Shown here piece after piece: positions 1-7,600 of a DNA stretch of 9,163 nt (positions within the stretch are counted from its first letter, which is position 1; each line of letters begins with the position of its first letter). Position numbers and translations under genes: made by a program. Location of the stretch: the NCBI GenBank assembly GCA_021156225.1, contig JAJNBN010000096.1, forward strand, positions 1 through 9,163. Direction: 5' to 3'. The stretch is from Verrucomicrobiota bacterium. GTDB taxonomy: Bacteria; Verrucomicrobiota; Verrucomicrobiia; Limisphaerales; JAEYXS01. The notes under the pieces are model-generated. The model was not told where the DNA came from. It saw nothing but the letters and a program-made list of their open reading frames with translations, and did no database searches.

Positions 1-336
1 GTAATGCACGACTGGAACTTCCGTCACCACCGCAAACTCATTTGAAGAAATCACATCATACAACTGCCAGTCAGGGTTCAAAAGCAGCCGCTTTTCCACA
101 CCATACATTTTGACCAAGTCTGGATTCTCCCGTTTCACTATAGCCAGAGCCTCGTTGAAGTTATCCGCTTTCTTCTCGAATTTGATCTGGGATACATGCG
201 CAAGCAACTGCCGCATTTTATGCTTGTTGGCATCATACTGCACGGCTGGCCCTTCTCTTCGACATCCAAATGCAGATGCCAGCATAACCACCAGCAGCAA
301 CGCAAATAGACCCTTCAAATTTTGGACATTGCTCAT
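1..336 (-). CDS. Putative lipoprotein of unknown function (3' end outside window)
   Basis: An open frame of 112 codons runs from an ATG at 336 to the window edge with no stop, so the C-terminus is missing. The N-terminus looks like a lipoprotein signal: few charges, Lys8, a hydrophobic run at residues 10-23 (LFALLLVVMLASAF), then Gly24-Cys25. Cys25 would be the lipidated residue, although the lipobox (AFGC) is imperfect because -3 is Ala and -2 is Phe. The visible mature part is hydrophilic and mostly helical in character, rich in Lys/Glu/Asn, with Trp90 near the end of the visible part. I do not recognise a family. The ATG at 336 is the first start in frame, since a TGA lies ten codons upstream. 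AAGGA directly abuts the ATG, an unusually short Shine-Dalgarno spacing. The gene follows the response regulator on the same strand after 85 bases of heptamer repeat, so it may be in the same transcript. The base composition appears more A/T-rich than the kinase gene. Confidence 0.68.
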   Translation of the reverse strand, partial: MSNVQNLKGLFALLLVVMLASAFGCRREGPAVQYDANKHKMRQLLAHVSQIKFEKKADNFNEALAIVKRENPDLVKMYGVEKRLLLNPDWQLYDVISSNEFAVVTEVPVVHY

Positions 337-413
337 TCCTTCGTCATTCGGATTTCGTCATTGGTCATTTGCCAACTCTCGATGTTCGGAGTTCGATGTT
401 GGATGTTCGATGT
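337..413. repeat. Heptamer-phased intergenic repeat array (11 units of 7 bp)
   Basis: The 77 bases divide exactly into eleven 7-mers. Plus-strand units 337-371 are five variants of TCATTCG (TCCTTCG, TCATTCG, GATTTCG, TCATTGG, TCATTTG). Bases 372-378 (CCAACTC) form one unrelated 7-base unit. Units 379-413 are five variants of TCGATGT (TCGATGT, TCGGAGT, TCGATGT, TGGATGT, TCGATGT). The array fills the gap between the end of the response regulator gene (422) and the lipoprotein start (336). It is too degenerate and its units too short for a CRISPR. Intergenic repeats of this flavour are, to my recollection, common in some environmental Gram-negative genomes, but I cannot verify copy number here. 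Its function is unknown. Confidence 0.8.
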
Positions 414-421
414 TTCCCTTT

Positions 422-1048
422 TTATTCGAGATGAATAAACCCTCTCCTGATCGCCTCCGCCGTCGCCTGCGCCCGGTCATTCACCTTCAGCTTCACGAAC
501 AGATTGCTGATATGCCGTTTCACCGTGTCCTCCGAGATGAACAGCTTCCCGCCGATCTCTTTGTTGCTCAACCCACGCCCGAGCAGTTGTAATATCTCCA
601 GCTCCCGCGGACTCAGATCCGGCCCCGCCACCCGCGCCGCCAATCGTGATGAGATCGCCGCCGTCATATAGCGCTCCCCCTTCGCCAAAGCCCGGATCGC
701 CGCCAGCAACTCCTCACGCGGCGACGACTTCAACAGATACCCAAATGCCCCCGCCTGAGTGGCACGGTAAATATCTTCATCCCCATCATAGGTCGTAAAA
801 ATCAGCACCCGCGCCCCCGGAAACTCCTTCACCAGCAGCGCCGTCGTCTCGATCCCGTTCTTCCCCGGCAACCGCAGATCCATGATCACGACGTCTGGCT
901 TCTTCTCGCGATACAGCGTCAGCGATTGCTCCCCCGTCTCCGCCTCCGCCACCACCTCCAGGTCATCCTCCAACGCCAGCGATGCCACCACGCCGCTCCG
1001 CACCACGAAGTGATCATCCACCACCAGCAATTTTATACGTTTGCTCAT
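422..1048 (-). CDS. NarL/FixJ-family response regulator (REC + LuxR HTH)
   Basis: This is a 208-residue two-component response regulator, the usual length for the family. The receiver domain covers about residues 5-120: acidic pair Asp11-Asp12, phospho-acceptor Asp57 (in IMDLRLPG), switch Thr85/Thr86 (FTTYDGDED) and conserved Lys107 (LLKSS). A LuxR-type helix-turn-helix spans about residues 145-203, from LSPRELEILQLLGRGLSNKE to the segment around SEDTVKRHISNLFVKL. It should be a cytoplasmic DNA-binding transcription factor activated by phosphorylation. The start at 1048 is chosen over a more upstream in-frame start (1111) because the receiver begins at MSKRIKLLVVDD and the longer version would overlap the kinase by 59 bases. 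A weak AAAGG (1057-1061) sits 8 bases upstream inside the last kinase codons. Only 4 bases separate it from the kinase stop, so the pair is almost certainly cotranscribed and cognate. Its target genes are not shown by the sequence. Confidence 0.95.
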   Translation of the reverse strand: MSKRIKLLVVDDHFVVRSGVVASLALEDDLEVVAEAETGEQSLTLYREKKPDVVIMDLRLPGKNGIETTALLVKEFPGARVLIFTTYDGDEDIYRATQAGAFGYLLKSSPREELLAAIRALAKGERYMTAAISSRLAARVAGPDLSPRELEILQLLGRGLSNKEIGGKLFISEDTVKRHISNLFVKLKVNDRAQATAEAIRRGFIHLE

Positions 1049-1052
1049 GTCT

Positions 1053-3125
1053 TCAACCTTTGACTCCCAGCGGCGCGATAAATTCGACCGCTGTCCCCTT
1101 CCCCGGTTCACTTGCCAGCCGCAACTCCCCGCCCGCCTTCTTCGCCCGCTCCTGCATCCCTTGCAGACCGAAATGTCCGGGCTTCACCGCGCTACCCTTG
1201 CTCAGATCAAATCCCTTGCCATCATCCTTAACCAGCAAGCGCACCTGTGCTTCCTGTACCTCGATTAACACCGTGACCACCTTCGCCTCCGCATGCTTCA
1301 CCGCATTCGCCATCGCTTCCTGCGCGATGCGCAAAACCGGATGAGCCAGACTCTGCGGTATGCGTCCTAAGTCCCCTTGCACCTCCATAGTTACTTTTAC
1401 CTCCCCCGCCATATCCGCCGCACTCCGCTCGATCAACTGCCGCAACAACGCCGGGTCCACCTCCGAACCGCGCAAGTTCCACACAAACTCCCGCGCTTCC
1501 ACCTGCAAGCGCCCCACCAGCTTCCGCGTCGCCTCCACCAGTCCGCGCGCCTTCGGTTCCTCCACGCGCGGCACCACCGCATCCAGCCGTAATGACAAAC
1601 CCACCAACTCCTGTTCCAACGTATCATGAAATTCCCGCGCGATCCGTTGCCGTTCCTCCAGCGCCGCCGCCTTCTCCACCCCCTGCCGGATGATCGCCGT
1701 CTGCGTCTTCACCCGCGCGCTCAGTTGCAGCGCCCACATCAGGGCGAGCAACGCCAGCAGCAACACGATGCCCACGGCGTAGGCCAGGCGCGCGGGTGTC
1801 CACCACGGCGGCTGCGTCAGCACCACGATATCCCCGGGCGAGCGCAGCAGCAGCTCAAACGAACGCGCACTGCTGCTGAAGTTCGGCGTGGCCGACACCG
1901 CCTGTTCCACCAGGCACACTCCCGTCGCGCGAATCCGCGTGCCCGCTTCCAATGCCAGCGGCGTATCGCCTTCGCTCCGTTCCAGCCGCGCACGAAAGAC
2001 TTCGTTGCTGCTCTGCAATAACAGCCCGATCTCCGTCCTGCCTCCGAGAAACTCCACCACCGTCGCCTCCAGTGAAATAAGGTTGGCATCCAATGTCCCC
2101 CGCAAGACTTGCCGCACCGTCGTCACCACCGCCTCCGGCGCATTCGTCCGGGCTACCCGTCGATAAACCGCATCCTCCAGCACCGCGCTGAACGTCCCCA
2201 TCGTCGGGAAACCGGACACCTCCACCACATCTCCCGGCTCCAGCCGCCGCACCTCACGCGCCAGCACCCGCAGACCCCGGTCTTCGTCCCGCAGGAACAA
2301 GGCGTTCCCCGTCTCGCTGGCCGTCACCACCCCCTGCACCTTCACCCGGTGCCCGTCGAAACCATCTGGTGCGAACCGCAGCAAAGAATTGAGCGGTGAC
2401 AAGGATCGCTCAAACGCGTCCGCCGGGGCCGGCTCCAGCACTTCCACCTCTTGCATGCGCTGGATGCGGATATGAGGCGCCACCAGTTGCCTTTTATCAT
2501 TGATGAATCCCGCCGCCAGTCCGCGCACCCTTACCCGCGCATCCACCAGCTTTTGATGCGCGGCATCCATGGGCTCCGCCACCTGCACCTCGATCTTCCG
2601 TACTCCCACCGCCAGCAGCAGCGTCGTCCGGTCCTGCGGCACGCCCAGCACCTGCCGCCCGATCCCCTCCAGCTCCACCCATTCATAGTTGAACCGCCCC
2701 GCCGCCAGGTCATCAAAACTCACCTTTCGCGGTGTCGGCAGCGGCCCCTGCTCCAGCACTTCTACTTTGTCCGCATCAATGCCCGGCACGTACAATCCCG
2801 GAAACGTCTTGCCGCGAACCCTCAGCCTCAATCCTGGTTGCAACCCCGAACTCGTCGCGGGCCCCTTGAAGAACGTCCCGCCCGTCTCGTCTTGCAGGAA
2901 CACCGTGCGTCCAAAATCCACCAATGTCACCACACCCACGACCTCCACCGGCAATCCATTGGTCGCCCTCTCCGGCGTCACCCGCCGGATATCCAAAGCC
3001 GTGCGCAATACCTCGTTGGTGACCACACTGCCTTGGCCTTTCACGTCAGCTACCATGAGGCAAATCAGCACTCCCACCATCCAGCAGCGGATGGCGTTCA
3101 GATTGATTTGCCCAAGTGACTTCAT
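1053..3125 (-). CDS. Membrane sensor histidine kinase, HisKA_3 class, with OB-fold-like exported sensor region
   Basis: This is a 690-residue sensor kinase. Residues 1-30 look like a signal peptide or anchor (hydrophobic core about 15-26). Residues about 35-436 are an exported region with several beta-rich segments resembling OB folds. The clearest are at about 57-126 (GVVTLVDFGRTVFLQDETGG) and 255-325 (GVVTASETGNALFLRDEDRG), two copies of one pattern, with further beta-rich stretches at about 148-229 and 348-436. A transmembrane helix (about 445-466) leads to a short coil and the HisKA_3 domain: EERQRIAREFHDTLEQE, with phospho-acceptor His500 and the DxxxQ motif (Asp501, Gln505) that supports dephosphorylation of the regulator in NarX-type kinases. 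The ATPase domain follows, with N-box Asn607, G1 DDGKGFD (634-640) and G2 GHFGLQGMQER (650-660). All catalytic motifs are intact. A GGAG at 3134-3137, 8 bases before the ATG, supports the start. It lies directly upstream of its response regulator. The ligand is unknown. Confidence 0.93.
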   Translation of the reverse strand: MKSLGQINLNAIRCWMVGVLICLMVADVKGQGSVVTNEVLRTALDIRRVTPERATNGLPVEVVGVVTLVDFGRTVFLQDETGGTFFKGPATSSGLQPGLRLRVRGKTFPGLYVPGIDADKVEVLEQGPLPTPRKVSFDDLAAGRFNYEWVELEGIGRQVLGVPQDRTTLLLAVGVRKIEVQVAEPMDAAHQKLVDARVRVRGLAAGFINDKRQLVAPHIRIQRMQEVEVLEPAPADAFERSLSPLNSLLRFAPDGFDGHRVKVQGVVTASETGNALFLRDEDRGLRVLAREVRRLEPGDVVEVSGFPTMGTFSAVLEDAVYRRVARTNAPEAVVTTVRQVLRGTLDANLISLEATVVEFLGGRTEIGLLLQSSNEVFRARLERSEGDTPLALEAGTRIRATGVCLVEQAVSATPNFSSSARSFELLLRSPGDIVVLTQPPWWTPARLAYAVGIVLLLALLALMWALQLSARVKTQTAIIRQGVEKAAALEERQRIAREFHDTLEQELVGLSLRLDAVVPRVEEPKARGLVEATRKLVGRLQVEAREFVWNLRGSEVDPALLRQLIERSAADMAGEVKVTMEVQGDLGRIPQSLAHPVLRIAQEAMANAVKHAEAKVVTVLIEVQEAQVRLLVKDDGKGFDLSKGSAVKPGHFGLQGMQERAKKAGGELRLASEPGKGTAVEFIAPLGVKG

Positions 3126-3133
3126 GTGAACTG

Positions 3134-3137
3134 CTCC
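3134..3137 (-). promoter_or_regulatory. Shine-Dalgarno site of the histidine kinase
   Basis: On the minus strand GGAG stands 8 bases before the ATG at 3125. It fixes the kinase start and lies in the 16-base gap after the stop of the possible 27-codon leader ORF, so the kinase can be translated independently of that ORF. Confidence 0.6.
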
Positions 3138-3141
3138 AGCA

Positions 3142-3225
3142 TTAAAACCTCATCCCAAAAAATGCGAGGCAATCCATACGCACCGCCGGGACAGCATTGG
3201 CGCTTGGCAGCCGGTGCGGCGTCAT
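3142..3225 (-). CDS. Possible small ORF or leader peptide upstream of the histidine kinase
   Basis: An ATG at 3225 opens a 27-codon frame closed by TAA at 3142-3144. The peptide begins MTPHRLPSANAVPAV and ends CLAFFGMRF. It is preceded by GGGAGG (3234-3239) at 8 bases, the strongest Shine-Dalgarno match I see in the window. The stop lies 16 bases from the kinase ATG. The peptide has two basic residues in the first half (His4, Arg5) and a short hydrophobic patch near its end, too short for a transmembrane helix. I do not recognise a family. It may be a leader peptide, a small protein of the signalling operon, or part of a dispersed intergenic element that happens to be open. An alternative is chance: short open frames are frequent, and the support here is only the ribosome site and the position. 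Confidence 0.4.
   Translation of the reverse strand: MTPHRLPSANAVPAVRMDCLAFFGMRF
3179..3218. repeat. Inverted repeat, 7-bp arms
   Basis: CGCACCG (3179-3185) is the exact reverse complement of CGGTGCG (3212-3218), with 26 bases between them. The arms lie inside the possible leader ORF upstream of the kinase and could form a stem in RNA or act as a split operator. The long loop makes a stable terminator unlikely. Confidence 0.3.
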
Positions 3226-3399
3226 GCTTCTATCCTCCCATCGCTCCTTGAAAGCCTCGTCGGAACCATTCAGACGAAAGGCTGCTGGAGACAAAATGGC
3301 AATACGGGTGGCTCATAAACGGATGCGCGCTTCACTTTCATATTCTGCAATTTCCTTCTCCTTTCCTGAAAGCGCGCGGAGCGATGCCGCACACACCCG
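3226..3399. other. Divergent intergenic region
   Basis: This stretch separates the minus-strand signalling cluster from the plus-strand glycosyltransferase and must hold promoters for both directions unless they lie further in. I checked both strands for sigma70-like -35/-10 pairs. A TTGAAA at 3248-3253 has no acceptable -10 at 16-18 bases, and CATATT at 3339-3344 has no -35. No convincing promoter can be named. A short plus-strand ORF is described separately. Confidence 0.5.
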
Positions 3400-3403
3400 A
3401 TGA
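3296..3403 (+). CDS. Possible short ORF translationally coupled to the glycosyltransferase
   Basis: An ATG at 3296, preceded at 5 bases by GGAG (3287-3290), opens 35 codons ending in a TGA at 3401-3403. That TGA overlaps the ATG of the next gene as ATGA. The peptide begins MAIRVAHKRMRASLSY, is basic at its N-terminus and rich in Ser, and matches no family I know. The glycosyltransferase has no Shine-Dalgarno site at normal distance (the nearest GGAG, 3378-3381, is 18 bases away), so reinitiation from this ORF would explain its translation. The frame is open further upstream, to a TTG at 3197, but that start has no support. It may be a chance ORF. Confidence 0.3.
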   Translation: MAIRVAHKRMRASLSYSAISFSFPESARSDAAHTR

Positions 3404-4638
3404 AATCACGTCACAAAGTGATTGGTGCTGTCTTCCTCGCTGTTCTGTTCTTCGTGATCCTTCTCAAGTCAACGGGTTACGAGGAAGCCTGGCATTTTTG
3501 GAACATCCCCACGATGTCGCCTCACTTCGCGGACATCCGTGTGATCACTCACGCCGCTGAGTCCCGGGCCTTGGGTTTAGATCCAATGTTTGAAAACCCC
3601 GCCGACCCCTGGCAAAGGCCCCTGAATTATCCTTACGTCTGGCAATTGCTCTTCCTGTTTGGGATCAATCAGGATCACACCACGATTCTGGGCATTGTGG
3701 TCATCCTGTCTTTTCTGGTGGGCATCTGTTTGCTCCTGCCGAATGCCAGCAATGGCACCCTCGTCATCGTTTTTGCCGCCGTCCTTTCCCCGGCGGCGCT
3801 TCTGGGCATGGAACGTGGCAATATCGATCTCTTCCTGTTTTTCCTGGCCGTCCTTTCCGTCATCGCTATGCAAAAATCACCTCTCCTTTCCGCGATAGTG
3901 GTCTTTGGCGGGTTCATGCTGAAGCTCTTTCCCATCTTCGGCTGGCTCGTTCTGGGCCGGATGGAAAAGCCCAAGTTCATCCGCTTCACCCTGGTCGCCT
4001 TGGGACTGGTGCTGATTCACCTGTTTGTAACTCTGCAGGATATCATGGCCATCAATCAAGCCACCCCCCGTGGCTCTTTCTTAAGCTATGGCATCAATGT
4101 CTTCTGGATGTCCATGGCGGAGGTGAACCCGGACCTTGAGGCCAGTGCAAAATTTTACTGCCGGCTTTTTGCCTTCGTGATCATGGTCTTCGCCTTTTCG
4201 TTCCTGTTACGAAAAAGCAGCTTTCAGGAAAAGCCCTGCGATCCCCTGTCCCTCGATGCCTTCCGGGCTGGCTCCGCGATTTATGTGGGCACGTTTCTGC
4301 TCGGCAACAACTGGGACTACCGCCTGGTATTCCTCATCTTAACCCTGCCCCAGCTCATCTCGTGGACGAAAAATCGTTCCACCTTGGCCCTTGTTTCAAA
4401 AGCCCTCATAACCGCCATAGTGATCGCTTTCTGGCACATGATCATCGTCAAGCTGCTGAACCCTTGGGAGAACGGTTACCTGATCGGTTTCATCATCGAT
4501 GAGTTGGCCAATTGGCTGGTATTCGGTGGTCTGGCCTTTCTTCTGGCTTGGTCAGCTCCCGCCTGGCTCAAAGAAAGCCTGCGTAACATGAACTCAACAG
4601 CCTCTCCGCCGCCGCTTCCCGCCCGCCCATCCAAGTAG
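3400..4638 (+). CDS. GT87 (DUF2029)-like polytopic glycosyltransferase
   Basis: This is a 412-residue integral membrane protein of GT-C type, with about nine or ten hydrophobic helices (for example 5-22, 94-114, 119-135, 141-157, 162-186, 195-212, 253-270, 290-301 with 309-320, 333-351 and 360-387). The first large outside loop carries FADIRVI (43-49), whose Asp45 sits where GT-C enzymes place their catalytic acid, followed by DPWQRPLNYPYVW (69-81). Later signatures typical of the GT87 style are MERGNIDLF (137-145), LKLFP (174-178) and GNNWDYRL (302-309). Such enzymes transfer sugars from polyprenyl-phosphate donors on the outer face of the cytoplasmic membrane. The acceptor cannot be predicted. 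Its Pro-rich C-terminal tail is probably cytoplasmic. The start at 3400 is the only one in frame, since a TGA lies at 3367-3369. No sugar-synthesis genes are adjacent, and it ends 31 bases from a convergent gene. Confidence 0.8.
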   Translation: MKSRHKVIGAVFLAVLFFVILLKSTGYEEAWHFWNIPTMSPHFADIRVITHAAESRALGLDPMFENPADPWQRPLNYPYVWQLLFLFGINQDHTTILGIVVILSFLVGICLLLPNASNGTLVIVFAAVLSPAALLGMERGNIDLFLFFLAVLSVIAMQKSPLLSAIVVFGGFMLKLFPIFGWLVLGRMEKPKFIRFTLVALGLVLIHLFVTLQDIMAINQATPRGSFLSYGINVFWMSMAEVNPDLEASAKFYCRLFAFVIMVFAFSFLLRKSSFQEKPCDPLSLDAFRAGSAIYVGTFLLGNNWDYRLVFLILTLPQLISWTKNRSTLALVSKALITAIVIAFWHMIIVKLLNPWENGYLIGFIIDELANWLVFGGLAFLLAWSAPAWLKESLRNMNSTASPPPLPARPSK

Positions 4639-4660
4639 ACGCAGCCGATGTGCGTAATTT
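4639..4660. terminator. Weak hairpin between convergent genes
   Basis: Between the two convergent stops, ACGCA (4639-4643) pairs with TGCGT (4651-4655) around a 7-base loop, followed on the plus strand by AATTTATT. The stem is short and the U-rich tract poor, so this is at best a weak terminator for the glycosyltransferase. There is no T-tract in the other direction. Confidence 0.2.
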
Positions 4661-4669
4661 ATTCAAATT

Positions 4670-7600
4670 CTAGAAGACCACACTGGTCCTCTGCTTCCGA
4701 CCAGCCATCCACACCACCAGCGCAAACCCCACGAACAGCACTCCCAATATCCCCACCCGCAATCCCATCGAAGCCGTCCGGAAAGCCCGCGTCTCCAGCT
4801 TGATGCTCAGGTCCGTCATTTGATCCACCTGCACCGAGCGGTGGAACGTCAGCAAGCGCCCCTGCTGCGGAATGGTCGCCCGGATCTCCGCCGGATTCGG
4901 CACCGCCGCATCCTGCTGCTGGATGATCCGCTCCGCCAATCGCACCATCACCGCGTTATCATCCGCCGTGTTCGCGTCCATAATCTGCTTCGCTTCTTGT
5001 TGCGTGTAGTTCAGGTCCTTGCGATTCCGCAACTCCTTCAGGTTCCCGGCCACCGCCGCGCCATCACCAATTGCCGCTGAATTCCGGAAGTTCAAACCCA
5101 CCAGCGCCTGTTGCAGTTTCAGATTGTGCAACTGCACCCGCGCGTCCTCATTGAACGCATTGTCATGGCTGCTCAGGCCGAAGGCACTTTGGAATGCCCG
5201 CCGCGCCTGTTGCGGATCACCCTTCTCCAGCCACGTATTGCCGAGGCTCAGCATCCGTTCCGCCGTCTTTGTCTTCTCGCGGTTCAGGTTCATTTCGTTG
5301 TCCAAGTAAGATTGCGCATCCACCGCTACCGGCTGCGCCACATAAGTATTTTCCTGCAACTGCATCGTACCGCTCCATTTCTTTAACTCCCACTTCGTGT
5401 TCAGATACACCTGCCAGGTGATGTTCTCCAACGGCAGATCGAACTTCGGCCCGTGCAACGCCAGGTCCAGCTTGCTCCCGCCCGCATTGCCGATGCGGCT
5501 GGAGTAAAAAAGTTCTACGGTGATGGGCTGGTCCGACTTCGATTGCTGCTCCAGCGGCAACAAAATCTTGTCCGCATCGCGCCACGGCCACACACCCTTC
5601 TGGTTCACGAACGCGAACCAGAACTGCGCATCCTTCGGCAGCGTGAAGTTCAGCAACCGCTTGTCACCCGGCACCAGGTCCATCTTCACCTGCGTCAGCA
5701 TCACGCCCTCGTCCGAGATTACCGAACTCAGCACTACGCTGTTCACCCGCGCTGGCAGCAGCTTCGTCGCCTCATGCCGTTCGAGATGCAAGGCTAATTG
5801 ATAACCCGGTTCCACCAGTCGATACGTCAGGTTCGCCGTCGCCGCCGGGATGTCCTGCAAAAGGATGCGCGGGATGCTCTGCCATTCCGCCGGTTGCAAC
5901 GTGCTCGGTAACTGCACCGCCTGCACCTGCAAACGTCCGCTCGATTGCACCGTCACAAAACCGCGTTGCAGATTCGCATCCGCCGCCTGAATGCCTTGCA
6001 CGACTACGTTCGTCGCCTTCTCCGCCACCGGCGTCTGCCAGCCTGCTTGCAGCATGTATTTGCCGATGATGCGCCGGTGCAATTTCACTTCCCACGTCTG
6101 CCAGCCATTCGTCACCGAACCCGGCACCACCAGGAAATCCGCCACCTGCTCGCCGCGGAAGCGCACGCCCTCCGCATTCACCGGCACGCGCAAGCGCAAC
6201 GCCTTCAAACCCGTGTTCTCAATCTGGTATTGCAGATTCGCCGCCACCTTCACCTGAGCTTCGGTCAAGGTGACGTGTTGCAGGCCCGTCACCTGCACCC
6301 ACGCATCGACTTGCTCGATGTCCAGGCCCAACGCCCACTGCGGTTGCAAGAGGCGGAACACCAGCACACCCTTCTGCCGGATGCCCGATTTCTGCGGGTC
6401 CAGTTGCGTCAGCCCATCCCGCGTCGCCACTTGGAGACGCATGCCCTGTTCCGGCACGATCACCAGTTGCCCGCGCTGCTTGCCCGCCTCGCGGAACGTC
6501 ACGCGCGGAACTGTCACGCCTTTCGCCGCCTTCGTGCCCGGCCCCGTCAGGTTCACATTGAATTTCGTCTGCCCCTCCGTCTTGCCCTTCAAATGCAGCG
6601 TGATGATGCGACCCTCATCCGCCTTGAGCTCCGTCCAGTGTGAGATCGCGTCACCCGTGATGGACTCCACATCCAAGCCCGCAGGCAGCACGAAGCTCAC
6701 ACGGAAGATGCCCGCGCGCGTCACCACCATCGCCGCATTCACCGCCAGCACCGTGCGATCTTCGCCCAGCGACAACGTCTCCTGCGTCTCCACGCGCACA
6801 TCCGGTTCCACCGGTGATGCCTTCAACGTGACTGTCCCCTGCGCATCCGCCGAGCGGAACGCCCGCCGCAACGTCAATCCCGCGACCTGCGCGCGCAAAG
6901 GCTGCAACACATGCGCTGGAAAATCTTCCAGGTTGATCGGTGACAATGCTTCCGTCTTCACGTCGTCCAATTGCACTTCCGAGCCTGTGGCAATGCCCAC
7001 TGAACCCAGTTGCCCCGCTGCACCATTCACACGCAGTAACCCTGCGCTCTGCTCGAACGGCAACGGCCCCGTCGCCACCTGTGAACGCACGATCAATGCG
7101 AACGGCCGCGACTGCGCCGGTGTAAGCCCCACGCGCAATTGCCGCGTGTCTGGATCAAACCGCCACAGCGACACCATCGAAGTTTTGACTCCTGTCGTGG
7201 CATCCAGCACATCCGTGATCGTCGCACCCGTCGGCACCGTCAGCACCAGCTCGCTCAATTCACCCTGTGCCGTGCGCACCTCCACGCGATGCACACCCTC
7301 GATCACGCCCGCCACCGGCGTGAACAATTGGAACGTCTCCACGTAGAACACCGCCTTCTCCTTCTTCACATCACGGCTGCGCGGCTTCCACCCGATCCAT
7401 GGATTCGCCATCGGCACCAGCACCAGTTGCGCCACCGTCGCCTTGGTGTTCGACGCATCCCGTTGCACCGAGACCGCTCCGGGCGATTCCACATCCACAT
7501 CCAGTTCCGGCAAGGTCAGGGTGATGCGATTGATCAACCCATGCTGCGTCGGCAGCTCAAATCCGCTCACGCTGTTCTTCAAGCCCACGTGTATTTGATA

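Noticed and set aside
337..413. CRISPR array or transcription terminator
   Set aside because: Units are 7 bp, degenerate and without unique spacers; no stable hairpin with a T-tract is formed on either strand.
110..592. 160-codon plus-strand open frame over the start of the lipoprotein gene, the repeat and the end of the regulator
   Set aside because: It covers the reverse strand of better supported genes and crosses the heptamer array; its translation has no domain and no ribosome site.
1049..1111. Longer N-terminus for the response regulator
   Set aside because: The extra 21 residues would overlap the kinase gene and precede a receiver domain that normally starts within a few residues of the initiator Met.
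3248..3276. Sigma70 promoter beginning with TTGAAA
   Set aside because: At 16-18 bases downstream there is no sequence close to TATAAT.
6270..7346. 358-codon plus-strand open frame inside the giant protein gene
   Set aside because: Antisense shadow: the minus-strand gene has C/G-rich third positions that suppress stops on the other strand. The translation is Ser/Thr/Arg/Cys-rich with no recognisable motif.
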